Assembly: GCA_029706075.1 (NCBI GenBank)
Contig: JAINUG010000014.1
Coordinates: forward strand, 8,063,157-8,127,156
Direction: 5' to 3'
DNA: 64,000 nt
DNA from: Aldrovandia affinis
Taxonomy: Eukaryota; Chordata; Actinopteri; Notacanthiformes; Halosauridae
This document shows positions 34,901 to 39,687 of the stretch, piece after piece. The notes beneath the pieces are model-generated. The model saw only the letters and a program-made list of their open reading frames with translations. It did no database searches and had not been told where the DNA came from. Positions within the stretch are counted from its first letter, which is position 1, and each line of letters starts with the position of its first letter. Made by a program: the position numbers and the translations under genes.

Positions 34901-35363
34901 CTTTCAAATATAGGCTATTTATATATGCTCCGGAACAGCACGTCCAGATACACCTTCTTTGTGCAGCAATGTGTCATACAACTTCTACTGAATCCAGACT
35001 GTTCCAGAGCCTACAGCGACCAATAGGCCTACAATGTGTTCCGTAATTGGCCACATCATTAAGAAGAAAGAGGCTTTGATTAGTTTTCGTAAGTTATAAA
35101 TGGAACCTTTTTACATTTCTGCCGTGCTCAAAGTCTTCTGATCTGGCAATTCCCATCATGCATTTCATGAACATCTCATAGACGTTACAGGCATTGACTT
35201 AGCAATGGACTATGGGAGCATGTAGCAATGGATCGCCAGCGCAAACAGACTCACCTCTGAGCTCCACCACCACCGGCGCCTCACTCTTCCCTTCCTCCGG
35301 TGGGGGCTGGCCGTCTTCCTGCTGTCTTCCCCTCCAGTTGTGCTTCTTCCTCAGTCTGCCCAT
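13824..35363 (-). CDS. dhx37: DEAH-box RNA helicase DHX37, whole coding span (26 exons)
   Basis: Orthologue of human DHX37 and yeast Dhr1, a nucleolar ATP-dependent helicase. In yeast it works with Utp14 to release U3 snoRNA from pre-ribosomes during 18S rRNA maturation. The encoded motifs, in order, are a basic N-terminus ([15 protein letters not shown]), an acidic Glu-rich stretch, motif I (GETGSGKTT), Ia (TEPRRVAAV), II (DEAH), III (MSATL), V ([13 protein letters not shown]), VI (QRAGRAGR), the helicase-associated region, the OB-fold region, and a C-terminus ending WPPV. Exon phases are consistent from start to stop apart from a one-base deficit in exon 9. Most of exon 23 is hidden by an N gap. 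The visible coding sequence is about 3295 nt. With the expected missing part this gives roughly 1150 residues, close to the human protein. The gene is divergent from sapcd2, 4.3 kb away. Human DHX37 variants cause 46,XY gonadal dysgenesis and a neurodevelopmental disorder; a zebrafish mutant is known for a glycine-receptor defect. Confidence 0.97.
14128..14268 (+). repeat. SINE type B (3' truncated)
   Basis: Head GTGTAGTGTAGTGGTTAGGG and body GAGCAAGGTACTTAACCTGA are intact. The copy stops near CAGTACAATAACC and is joined to a type A SINE. It lies in dhx37 intron 25. Confidence 0.8.
14271..14408 (+). repeat. SINE type A
   Basis: tRNA-like head GGTTCTGTGTGGCTCAGTAG, internal CATTGGGACCACATATTCTG, and tail GTAAATCGCTTTGGATAAAA with GTGTCTGCTAAATGGCATA. 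The Tc1-like element at 14409 is inserted at the TA of its tail. Confidence 0.85.
14409..15956 (+). mobile_element. Tc1/mariner-like transposon, decayed, in dhx37 intron 25
   Basis: Long inverted ends start CAGGTGCATCTGAATAAATT and close with the complement ...GAGATGCACCTG, each next to TA target bases. The ends pair over at least 80 bp. A plus-strand transposase relic lies inside. The element is on the strand opposite to dhx37. Confidence 0.93.
14735..15676 (+). pseudogene. Tc1-like transposase, inactive
   Basis: The longest open part (14978-15451) shows [20 protein letters not shown] with the first catalytic Asp and [18 protein letters not shown] with the second. A stop at 15449-15451 replaces a conserved Trp just before PANSPDL, and the third acidic residue of the DDE triad is not preserved in the altered sequence after it. 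The N-terminal DNA-binding part carries deletions and frameshifts. The copy cannot encode active transposase. Confidence 0.88.
16127..16224 (-). CDS. dhx37: dhx37 exon 25
   Basis: Reads [20 protein letters not shown] and [12 protein letters not shown]. The acceptor is TTTCAG and the donor AAGT|GTGAGT, ending in phase 1. If the donor is not used the frame stops two codons later (TGT GAG TGA), so intron retention would give a protein shortened by about 25 residues. Confidence 0.94.
16288..16432 (-). repeat. SINE type B fragment
   Basis: Minus-strand copy with GCATTTAGCAGATGCTCAGC (tail), TGCTCAAGGGTAGAACGGCA and CAGCTCCCTAACCATT (head). It lies in dhx37 intron 24, 60 bp from exon 25. Confidence 0.8.
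17060..17430 (+). repeat. SINE type C, near full length
   Basis: Head ATAGCGGTCTAACACACCTG, then GCTGCCTATCACAATTGCGG, GTTTGGCTGTCTGCCCCAGG, AGGGTATAATTGGCCACTAA and an A-rich end. In dhx37 intron 24, close to exon 24. Confidence 0.85.
17469..17542 (-). CDS. dhx37: dhx37 exon 24
   Basis: Reads [20 protein letters not shown] then KTWA. The acceptor is TTTCAG and the donor CAAA|GTAAGG. Length 74 nt, ends in phase 2. Confidence 0.94.
17579..17716 (-). repeat. SINE type A
   Basis: Minus-strand copy: tail AGCAGACGCTTTTATCCAAA, then TCAGTATATGTGGTCCCAAT, and head GAGTCACACAGAACCA. In dhx37 intron 23. Confidence 0.85.
17902..17973 (-). CDS. dhx37: dhx37 exon 23, 3' part only (rest in assembly gap)
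   Basis: The visible 72 nt encode [19 protein letters not shown] and LLEGQ, matching the DHX37 C-terminal region. They end at donor ACAG|GTACCA in phase 0. The 5' side runs straight into the N gap, so the acceptor and roughly 165 nt of coding sequence (by comparison with the human protein) are missing. Confidence 0.92.
17974..18073. other. Assembly gap of 100 N inside dhx37 exon 23
   Basis: Exactly 100 N, the usual placeholder for a gap of unknown size. Coding sequence abuts it at 17973 and intron-like sequence at 18074. It removes the 5' part of dhx37 exon 23, so translations that read through it are artefacts. Confidence 0.99.
18763..18877 (-). CDS. dhx37: dhx37 exon 22
   Basis: Reads [20 protein letters not shown] and [18 protein letters not shown], the OB-fold core typical of DEAH helicases (FIHPSS). 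The acceptor is CTGCAG and the donor AGAG|GTATCT. Length 115 nt, ends in phase 1. Confidence 0.95.
18927..19140 (-). repeat. Dispersed repeat, LINE-like 3' region
   Basis: Contains CAACTTTATTATCCCACAAG, GGAAATTCATTTCGCAGAGC, a sequence type found at many teleost LINE or retroposon ends. In dhx37 intron 21. Confidence 0.5.
19243..19375 (+). repeat. SINE type D, internally deleted
   Basis: Head GGCCTCCTGGGTGGCGTAAC joins directly to the tail GAGGATATAATTGGCCACCA and an A run. Most of the body is missing. Confidence 0.65.
20198..20370 (-). CDS. dhx37: dhx37 exon 21
   Basis: Reads [20 protein letters not shown], then [18 protein letters not shown] and KWRNGYK, leading into the OB-fold. The acceptor is GTTACAG and the donor CAAG|GTGAGG. 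Length 173 nt, ends in phase 0. Confidence 0.96.
20640..20805 (+). repeat. Dispersed repeat 3' end
   Basis: The phrase AATAAGAATTTGTTCTCAGT, followed by CCTGGTTAAAGATTGGTTAA and an AAATAAATA tail, is a common 3' end of teleost retroelements. In dhx37 intron 20. Confidence 0.55.
20968..21084 (-). CDS. dhx37: dhx37 exon 20
   Basis: Reads [20 protein letters not shown] and [18 protein letters not shown], nearly the same as other vertebrate DHX37 proteins. The acceptor is TGCACAG and the donor GCAG|GTACGC. Length 117 nt, phase 1 at both ends. Confidence 0.96.
21383..21507 (-). CDS. dhx37: dhx37 exon 19
   Basis: Reads [20 protein letters not shown] then [17 protein letters not shown]. The acceptor is CCCCAG and the donor CTGG|GTAAGA. 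Length 125 nt, ends in phase 1. Confidence 0.95.
21609..21870 (-). repeat. SINE type A with multiplied A-box region
   Basis: Tail TGCCATTTAGCAGAAGCATT, body GTATATGCGGTTCCAATGGG, then five tandem copies of a 29-bp unit (CACGCTCTACCTACTGAGCC plus ACACAGAAC) that carries the Pol III A box. In dhx37 intron 18, about 70 bp from exon 18. Confidence 0.92.
21943..22131 (-). CDS. dhx37: dhx37 exon 18
   Basis: Reads [20 protein letters not shown] and then [18 protein letters not shown] and [10 protein letters not shown], helicase-associated domain. The acceptor is CTCTCAG and the donor ACAG|GTGGGT. Length 189 nt, ends in phase 2. Confidence 0.96.
22137..22176 (+). repeat. GA-rich microsatellite
   Basis: Imperfect GAGA repeat just upstream of dhx37 exon 18. 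On the transcribed strand it is the polypyrimidine tract of that acceptor. Confidence 0.85.
22320..22770 (-). pseudogene. LINE ORF2 C-terminal relic (L1/Tx1-like)
   Basis: A 125-codon minus-strand frame reads [20 protein letters not shown], then [20 protein letters not shown] and ERVETVA, resembling the C-terminal zinc-knuckle region of L1-type LINE ORF2 proteins. A frameshift separates it from its 5' continuation. It fills dhx37 intron 17 in the gene's own orientation. Confidence 0.6.
22785..22891 (-). CDS. dhx37: dhx37 exon 17
   Basis: Reads [20 protein letters not shown] and [10 protein letters not shown], the start of the helicase-associated (ratchet) domain. The acceptor is GGTCAG and the donor GACG|GTGAGT. 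Length 107 nt, ends in phase 2. Confidence 0.95.
23009..23120 (-). CDS. dhx37: dhx37 exon 16
   Basis: Reads [20 protein letters not shown] and [17 protein letters not shown], the winged-helix region after motif VI. The acceptor is TCTCAG and the donor GAAG|GTGAGA. Length 112 nt, ends in phase 0. Confidence 0.95.
23247..23479 (-). CDS. dhx37: dhx37 exon 15 (motifs V and VI)
   Basis: Begins [20 protein letters not shown], continues [15 protein letters not shown], and ends with [16 protein letters not shown]. These are motifs V and VI, which contact RNA and the ATP gamma-phosphate. The acceptor is GCGCAG and the donor ACAG|GTGAGG. Length 233 nt, ends in phase 2. Confidence 0.97.
23636..23712 (-). 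CDS. dhx37: dhx37 exon 14
   Basis: Reads [20 protein letters not shown] and [15 protein letters not shown] is a strongly conserved DEAH-helicase block. The acceptor is GCTCAG and the donor CAAG|GTAAGT. Length 77 nt, ends in phase 0. Confidence 0.95.
24047..24190 (+). repeat. SINE type A
   Basis: Head GGTTCTCTGTGGCTCAGTTG, B box GGTTAAATCC, GGGGCCACATATACTGAAAA, and tail TAAAAGCGTCTGCTAAATGG, followed by a (TA) run to 24211. In dhx37 intron 13. Confidence 0.88.
24326..24520 (+). repeat. SINE type B
   Basis: CTGGGCTCGTAACACAAAGG, GGGGGCACTGTCGTTGTGCC, GGTAATTAACCTGAGTTGCT, and tail TAAGAGCGTCTGCAAAATGG with an A/AAAG-rich end. Confidence 0.82.
24938..25079 (-). CDS. dhx37: dhx37 exon 13
   Basis: Reads [20 protein letters not shown] and then an acidic tail ([17 protein letters not shown]), matching the acidic insert of DHX37 orthologues. 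The acceptor is CCCCAG and the donor TCAG|GTGAGA. Length 142 nt, ends in phase 1. Confidence 0.95.
25243..25380 (-). repeat. SINE type B
   Basis: Minus-strand copy: GTTAAGTACCTTGCCCAAGG, GTACAACGGCAGTGCTCCAT, and head ending ATACTACACTGCCACC. In dhx37 intron 12. Confidence 0.82.
25464..25790 (+). repeat. SINE type D
   Basis: GGGGTCTTGGGTGGCATAAC, GGTGATTGGCAGACCGCCCC, and tail GTGTAATTGGCTACCAAAAT with an A-rich end. It finishes about 20 bp from the donor of dhx37 exon 12. Confidence 0.78.
25810..25880 (-). CDS. dhx37: dhx37 exon 12
   Basis: A short charged exon reading [20 protein letters not shown] followed by KKTV, part of the DHX37-specific insert between motifs IV and V. The acceptor is CTTCAG. 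Two in-frame donors 3 bp apart are possible (end at 25810 or 25813). Confidence 0.85.
26480..26822 (-). repeat. SINE type D, with clear tRNA-like head
   Basis: On the minus strand it starts GCCTCCCGCATGGTCTAGTG, carries GGGGTTCGATTCCCCGTCGC, and ends CCAATTTGGGAGAAAAACGG. The A and B boxes resemble tRNA-Glu, so this copy best shows the origin of the family. In dhx37 intron 11. Confidence 0.82.
27136..27520 (+). repeat. SINE type D containing a fragment of the shared LINE/SINE tail
   Basis: The type D head and body (GGGTTCGATTCCACCGGTTG, GGGAGTGCCACTAGGGGGTG) are interrupted at 27297-27357 by TTACATTACAGGCATTTGGC, AGACGCTCTTATCCAGAGCG, and the type D sequence then resumes with GTTGACGGCTTGGTGAG. 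Confidence 0.8.
27651..27749 (-). CDS. dhx37: dhx37 exon 11
   Basis: Reads [20 protein letters not shown] and [19 protein letters not shown] is the conserved helicase motif IV region. The acceptor is TTTTAG and the donor ACAG|GTGAGC. Length 99 nt, phase 1 at both ends. Confidence 0.95.
27860..28063 (-). repeat. SINE type B
   Basis: Tail CAGACACCTTTATCTAGAGT, then ACATACAATCCATTTATATA, GGTACAACGGCAGTGCCCCA, and head CATTGTACTACACTGCC. In dhx37 intron 10. Confidence 0.85.
28126..28240 (-). CDS. dhx37: dhx37 exon 10
   Basis: Reads [20 protein letters not shown] and then [11 protein letters not shown], the start of RecA-like domain 2. The acceptor is CTGCAG and the donor CCTG|GTGGGT. Length 115 nt, ends in phase 1. 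Confidence 0.96.
28304..28562 (-). repeat. SINE type A with multiplied A-box region
   Basis: As at 21609: the tail and body are single, but the A-box segment (CATGCTCTACCTACTGAGCC plus ACACAGAAC) is present about five times in tandem. In dhx37 intron 9. Confidence 0.92.
28960..29275 (+). repeat. LINE 3' UTR-like dispersed repeat
   Basis: CTGAGGGTTCTTCCTATGTG, TTGGGGAGTTTTTGCTTGCC, and the end GCGCTGTCCAAATAAATTTA form a typical teleost LINE 3' end. A 32-bp local duplication around TTTTCTATATATGGACTCAT lies at about 29015-29065. In dhx37 intron 9. Confidence 0.65.
29333..29433 (-). CDS. dhx37: dhx37 exon 9 (motif III), with a one-base frameshift
   Basis: Reads [20 protein letters not shown] then [14 protein letters not shown] is motif III. 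The exon starts after a CTCTGCAG acceptor. Near its end the frame runs into a TGA because a C run holds four bases where the conserved PPPVIK reading needs five. The 101-nt exon would be 102 nt in frame, and every later exon phase agrees only with 102. The donor is AAG|GTCTCC, a weak match to consensus. A sequencing or assembly homopolymer error is the likeliest cause. A true loss-of-function allele or pseudogene is less likely, given the intact remaining exons. Confidence 0.9.
29510..29785 (+). repeat. SINE type D
   Basis: GCCTCCCGGGTGGTCTAGCG, GGGTTCGATTCCACCGGCCG, GGCAATTGGCTGTCCGCCCC, and tail GGCTACTAAATTGGGGGAAA. In dhx37 intron 8, next to exon 8. Confidence 0.85.
29865..29978 (-). CDS. 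dhx37: dhx37 exon 8 (DEAH box)
   Basis: Reads [19 protein letters not shown] and [16 protein letters not shown] is motif II (Walker B), which coordinates magnesium and hydrolyses ATP. The acceptor is CTCAG and the donor AAAG|GTGAGG. Length 114 nt, phase 0. Confidence 0.97.
30231..30366 (+). repeat. 22-bp minisatellite in dhx37 intron 7
   Basis: Five to six copies of GTGAAACATGGTGATAATCC plus CA, the first ones diverged. It ends about 20 bp from the dhx37 exon 7 donor. Confidence 0.92.
30388..30484 (-). CDS. dhx37: dhx37 exon 7 (motif Ib region)
   Basis: Reads [18 protein letters not shown] and [13 protein letters not shown], the conserved region between motifs Ia and II. The acceptor is CCCAG and the donor AAAG|GTAACT. 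Length 97 nt, ends in phase 0. A 22-bp minisatellite starts within 30 bp of the donor. Confidence 0.96.
30580..30836 (-). repeat. SINE type C
   Basis: Minus-strand copy ending with the head GTTACGCTATCAGAGGCCCC and containing GATAGGCAGCTCACAGTCGT and GACAGCCAATTGCCACCCCC. In dhx37 intron 6. Confidence 0.8.
30995..31087 (-). CDS. dhx37: dhx37 exon 6 (motif Ia)
   Basis: Reads [19 protein letters not shown] and then [19 protein letters not shown] is motif Ia, an RNA contact. The acceptor is TTCAG and the donor CACG|GTAGGC. Length 93 nt, ends in phase 2. Confidence 0.96.
31213..31345 (+). repeat. SINE type B fragments, rearranged
   Basis: GTCGCTCCGGATGATTTGCG with GTTAAATGCATAAAATG (tail) precedes AGTAAATATGCAGCTGTATA and AATGGATTGTTTGTAAAGAA (body), so the order is altered. 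In dhx37 intron 5. Confidence 0.55.
31453..31601 (-). CDS. dhx37: dhx37 exon 5 (Walker A, motif I)
   Basis: Reads [19 protein letters not shown] and then [29 protein letters not shown] is the P-loop that binds ATP. The acceptor is TTCCAG and the donor CCAG|GTAACC. Length 149 nt, ends in phase 2. Confidence 0.97.
32425..32650. repeat. Hairpin (fold-back) repeat beside dhx37 exon 4 donor
   Basis: Left arm GGTATTCTCAAGACCAGGGC... and right arm ...GCCCTGGTCTTGAGAATACC are inverted copies about 88 bp long, around a ~50-bp centre. Inner arm segments (CCACGCACAACACCACTTGA and its partner) also pair. It resembles small fold-back DNA elements of fish genomes and ends 45 bp from the exon 4 donor. Confidence 0.88.
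32695..33046 (-). CDS. dhx37: dhx37 exon 4 (acidic region)
   Basis: Encodes [15 protein letters not shown], then a Glu-rich low-complexity stretch and [15 protein letters not shown], which leads into the helicase core. The donor is CAG|GTGAGT. A second copy of the same donor motif lies 20 bp further along the minus strand. Length 352 nt, ends in phase 0. The acidic run will be length-variable between species. Confidence 0.95.
33125..33390 (-). repeat. SINE type D
   Basis: Minus-strand copy with TATTTTTAGTTGCCAATTAT, CATATCGGCTTCCCTCCCCC, GGTGGACAGCCAATGTCTGC and CTAGTGGAACTTCTGACCAG. In dhx37 intron 3. Confidence 0.72.
33735..34082 (-). repeat. SINE type C, near full length
   Basis: Minus-strand copy from the tail TTTTTCTCACAATTTAGTGC to the head GACCGCTACGCTATCGGAGG. 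It stops about 40 bp from dhx37 exon 3. Confidence 0.87.
34124..34236 (-). CDS. dhx37: dhx37 exon 3
   Basis: Encodes [19 protein letters not shown] followed by [16 protein letters not shown], a signature of DHX37 orthologues. The acceptor is CCGTAG and the donor AAAAA|GTATGG. Length 113 nt, ends in phase 2. Confidence 0.94.
34487..34656 (-). CDS. dhx37: dhx37 exon 2
   Basis: Encodes the conserved [12 protein letters not shown] block followed by Lys-rich tracts ([23 protein letters not shown]) that look like nuclear/nucleolar localisation sequence. The acceptor is ACTTAG and the donor CAG|GTAAAA. Length 170 nt, ends in phase 0. Confidence 0.95.
34698..34843 (-). repeat. SINE type A
   Basis: Tail TGCCATTTAGCAGATGCTTT, body GTCCCAATGGGAATTGAACC, and a single-copy head CTACCTACTGAGCCACACAG. 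In dhx37 intron 1. Confidence 0.9.
35255..35363 (-). CDS. dhx37: dhx37 exon 1 (start codon)
   Basis: The start ATG is at 35363-35361 and opens [15 protein letters not shown], the conserved DHX37 N-terminus. The open frame continues further upstream, but this Met matches the family start. The donor reads AGAG|GTGAGT. The exon is 109 nt and ends in phase 1, completing the Asp codon at the start of exon 2. Confidence 0.93.
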
Positions 35364-36620
35364 CTCCGCTGCACACTGCCACACAAAGACAGGTTGAGCA
35401 CATTTCAGATTACTACACCAAACGTTATGGCGCTTTTGTTGATACATTACAGATGCTATAATCTAAAACGGCAACAGGTCAGGTCTAATTTTATTTTATT
35501 TCTCCTTTACGTGAGTCCCATTGAGATGTCTATCTCCTTTACAAGGGAGCGCTGGTCAAAAAGAGCAACAAGCAGAGCATGTTGCCACATAAAAATACAA
35601 TACCAAAACCACAACACAGCAAGTATATTTAACATTAATATTTATGTTCGCTCCAGTTTAAATGCTTTGTCGTATTCATTTCGTCTATTTAGATAATTAT
35701 CTGAATGAATGTACACCTATGCTTTTTCTCAAAACGTCATGCGCAGCTGTATACATCTTATTGAATCCCTTGAATCCCTCCTTCCCCGGGCAAGGCTACC
35801 CGCAAATTATGCGTGGCCGTGCGGGACGGCTGGCACTGTCTGGATTCGTCGCAAATTGAACATAATCGATCAAAATCATCTAACGTTAGGTTGGAACAGA
35901 AATTAAAGTTAAACGTGTCCCTCCATTAACTGCGTTCCACACCCCGGGAAAAGCAAAGCAAGTGGCATGCAATGCAGGTTCTACAGCATTGGACTGGAGC
36001 AGCTTCTACAGCATACATACGGTTACCGTGTGTGCTCTGGGTACTCCATGGTTTAGCTAGCAAGCTATCGGTGAGACTGTGAAACCAGGTTGCCTACACA
36101 CAGAACCGAGTTGGCTAGCTAGGTAATACACATTACACATGCATAATCTTCTGGTTGCGATTTTTCACTATACGTTTTGAAAGTAACGTTACTCAACTAT
36201 AGCGAGATAAAACGAACAATTGTAGTCTCGATCCCTTTAAAGATCCAGCGACTACTTAACTCGCTAGCTAGCTACCAAACCAAATTCGATTTCCACCAAT
36301 CATCTGGAAAAGAAGATAGAATAGATATCTGCCGTTAAATAACGTTACATTTGTGAAACGCATTTAGAACAAACCTCGATTTTAAAATAGCAGTATGAGG
36401 AAGTAGTCCAAACCTCACGTTGCCTACTAACCTAAATCGCGACTTGTACTCCGAAGCTGAAAAACTCACGTGTGTTGTCACAGAAAAGGGCAACATGCGC
36501 TGGTGCAACGGAGTAATGGTTCCGTGGCTGCACCTGTATTCCCAAACAACGTTCCAGCAGAAAACTAGCACGTTGATGACAAAGTTTGGTTGCCAAGCAT
36601 TGTAGTAGCTGTAGTAATAA
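35364..36620. other. Upstream region of dhx37
   Basis: Presumed 5' UTR and promoter zone of dhx37 (minus strand). I see no clear TATA box or other diagnostic element and no other gene. CCCGGG- and GCGTGG-type GC patches near 35785-35825 could be part of a promoter. Confidence 0.4.
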
Positions 36621-36962
36621 TAGTAGTAGTCGTTTTAGAAGGTATAATAGAATAGTAGTAGTTATAGTTATAATCTTCGTAGTGGCAGCAGTAGCCGTGT
36701 TAGTAGCATTTGTTGTTTTTGTAGTATCAGTGTGGTTTGCTGATGTAGTATTAGATATGCAGACAGACATACCTCATACAGTTTGGGGTGGGAGGGTGCT
36801 AAACCTTGTGCTTTATTCCTGAATGTCATTGTAAAGATATGCTTTTCCTTCTGGTTAAGGATTACCACTACCTGTACACATGTAGGCCTACATGCATACT
36901 CTTTTGTTTATTTATGTAGTTAAATTATTATTTAATTAATTTAATTATTATTATTACTCCTA

Positions 36963-37366
36963 TTTTACCTACACTGCACTGGCTCCCTGTATCTTCTAGA
37001 ATTTATTTTAAAGTCCTTATACTTGTATACAAAGCTTTCAATGGTCTAGCACCCTCTTACATCACAGACTCCCTGTTGTTTTATGTCCCTTCACGAGCCC
37101 TTATGTCCCCTGTAGCAGGTATTTTAAATGATCCAAAGGTCCCCCAAAATAAAATTGGGGAAGCTGCTTTGGTCCACTACGCACCTAAATTGTGGAACTC
37201 CCTACCAAAAAGTATTAGAGAAGTGGCAATATTAGGCTCAGTGGACATTTTTAAACGGCAACTGAAAACATACCCTTTTAATCTATCTTATAATTAGCAA
37301 CACATAAATAAAGTTTATTATTATTATTATTATTATTATTAATAATAATAATAATAATAATAATAA
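36963..37366 (+). pseudogene. LINE (L2-like) ORF2 3' fragment
   Basis: Frame reads LHWLPVSSRIYFKVLILVYK, then APSYITDSLLFYVPSRALMS and VHYAPKLWNSLPKSIREVAI, the C-terminus of an L2/CR1-like reverse transcriptase, followed by FKRQLKTYPF and a short 3' end running into (ATT)n/(AAT)n at 37315-37366. Confidence 0.85.
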
Positions 37367-37565
37367 AGGACCCCGTTAAATAGGTAAGCTTATAAATAAA
37401 AAAGCTTGAAATCTGGGGACTAGTTTAGTACATTTGCATTTATGCATGTAAAATTTTCCTGATGATATTATCAGGTTTACTAGAAAAATCTCAATTATTA
37501 TCTTTGTTATCAAAATTCAAAATGGCAATTTTACAGTTGATAGTAAATTCATATTCAGAATTCTC

Positions 37566-37627
37566 AGAGAAGTATGTATGCATTCATTACTATAAGTCGC
37601 TTTGGATAAAAGCGTCTGCTAAATGCA
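37566..37627 (+). repeat. SINE type A 3' end
   Basis: Only the 3' part, GTATGCATTCATTACTATAA and GTCGCTTTGGATAAAAGCGT with CTGCTAAATG. Confidence 0.75.
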
Positions 37628-37984
37628 GCCTATAGAGGGCGCAAATACACAAAATATAACAAGACACAGAAAGAACAACAATGTGAAAATGGTAAATTCC
37701 ATAATTTGGCCCCTACATACCAGACCATAATTGTATGTGTCATAGGGCAAAATAAATAAATAAAAATGCTAAGACTTAAAATGAACTTATTTCTTGTGAA
37801 TTTGTGAGTGAATGTGACAGGTAGGTATTCCTTTCAGTACCGTGCAGTTATAAGTATAACAATCATCTGAATTTATTTAACATCTGAATATGAAATGCAA
37901 ATTAATTTAGGTTTCCGTGTGCAAGCTTTGCCATCGCCAACATCGAGTTCTTGTGCTCTCAAGGTCTTTGTTTCAGCTAGTCCT

Positions 37985-38069
37985 ACAAACATACAGATTC
38001 AGCCAAGTGGCATACTGAACCTGCTAGATTACATCATCACCAAGGTGAAGAGTGACAGGTATGTATATG
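37985..38069 (+). other. Possible orphan exon, intergenic
   Basis: A TTTGTTTCAG acceptor-like site, an open stretch reading SPTNIQIQPSGILNLLDYII and TKVKSDR, then donor ACAG|GTATGT. The codons look protein-like, but I recognise no family and see no partner exons. It may be the remnant of an element or of a decayed gene. Confidence 0.2.
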
Positions 38070-38304
38070 TGTCAGGGTGTTTCGCCATGCTCACGTGAGT
38101 GCAAATGCTGTACCAATTTTACGCCCTTTTCCCAAGCGTAATGAAGCGATTCATTGTGTTATAAGAGAAAATAAAGAGGCTTTTCCACATACCACCTTCC
38201 AAATGAACCATGAGACCAGCTTTCCGAAGCAAACCAGTGTCTCTACTTTCTACAGATCAAAGATCTTTTAAACTAAAGCCAGGCATGTTGTATTTTTTAT
38301 TTTG

Positions 38305-38510
38305 TTTCAGATTTTTCCCGGTTTTTCTCCCCAATTTGGAAGCCAATTATACACTCTGTCCACAGGAGCGGACAGCCAAATGCCACCCCCGATTGGGGCT
38401 AACAACCAGGGCCTGGCAAAGATGGGTTTCAAACCACATCCCTGATAGGCAGCTCACACTCATACAGGACCAGCCAAATATGGTGTGTTAGACCACTACG
38501 CCATCCGCCA
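38305..38510 (-). repeat. SINE type C, shortened
   Basis: Tail TTTCTCCCCAATTTGGAAGC, body GCGGACAGCCAAATGCCACC, and head GTTAGACCACTACGCCATCC. Confidence 0.78.
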
Positions 38511-38639
38511 TTGATGTGTTACAATCTATTATCACTTTCAGCTGAATTGCTAAAGAATTGGCTCACAAAAGCAAACCTGAAAAAGCTACAGCGCATCACC
38601 TATAGCCTGCAAAATCATTGCCGGAGAGTTTGATGGTAC

Positions 38640-39284
38640 CCTAACATTGTGTAAAAAGTCCATGAGTGTTAAAATGAATATGATGACTGCAGATGAGACT
38701 CATCCTCTACACCATACGACCAGGGTTCCCAATCCTGGACCTGGGGGGCCGCAGGGTGTGCTGCTTTTCACTCAGCACTAAATTGATCAATTACAGTGGT
38801 TGATTACACAGTTAACTCACCTTGCCTGGTTTATTTTGTCTCAATTGTTTGCTGATTTTAAGATGAAACAGAACAAAAACCATGATACCCTCGCATGATG
38901 CATGAAACCATGATGCGCGTAAGACTCGCACTAAACAGTCAAGATTTTCTTTTCTCCCCAGTGCAGTACACCTCTTGAATGAAAAATTCAACAAATTAGG
39001 TTTTTCAGTGAGTTTTTGGGCAGCGGGTTGTGGACCACCATAAGACAATTCTTTCATGTATTTTTAAAGAAAAGGAATTACATTTTTTACATTTTTGTTA
39101 TTGTCTTCTCTGCAATGTACCAAGAAGGCAAATGTAATGTTTTTAACATGACCAATAAACTAATTCCCACTTAAAGTTAGAGATTTTAAATAATGAGATG
39201 TAGACTGTGGTGGGACAGGACTGATTCAATGCGCTGTTCAGTGTGTTCTCGGAACTTAAATTCTGCTATAGCCTAACACGTCTA
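38640..39284. other. Intergenic stretch upstream of sapcd2
   Basis: Includes a diverged dispersed repeat near 38720-38880 (CCAATCCTGGACCTGGGGGG type). No coding region is recognised before the CCAAT/CHR module. Confidence 0.5.
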
Positions 39285-39361
39285 CCAATCAGAGTTTAGC
39301 AGTCGACAACGTAAGCCAATCAATGCGCTGGTCTACAAAACTGCGCAAAATGATGTTTGAA
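39285..39361 (+). promoter_or_regulatory. sapcd2: Candidate sapcd2 promoter module: two CCAAT boxes and a CHR-like TTTGAA
   Basis: CCAAT occurs at 39285-39289 and 39316-39320, 31 bp apart, and TTTGAA at 39356-39361. NF-Y sites about 31-33 bp apart upstream of a CHR element (TTTGAA) are known from promoters of G2/M genes such as cyclin B and CDC25C. The module is 327 nt above the sapcd2 ATG. That it drives sapcd2 in mitotic cells is inference. Confidence 0.5.
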
Positions 39362-39687
39362 GGGCGGTCCTGTTTAAAAAAAAAAGAAAAGGAAAGTGCC
39401 GGCTTGGACACAGGGGGGAGGGCTGAGAAGCTTGTGACCAGTGTTACACAATTTTAGGGGTTAAGAAAGACCAAAGCTGAAGCATATGCACGTTTGGCAT
39501 AATATTTTATTCCAGTTGCAGAAAACAATTCAGACCGCACGGGTCCGTAAAGTGGGCTACCGATACAAATTAAATGCAATGAATTGCTACATGGTTTTAA
39601 TTAATTAAACGGGTCTGCGGATACATGCAACCTGCTTGGCGGTCAGAAGTATCAAAAAACGAATAAACCCGCCGTGGAAATAACAAG

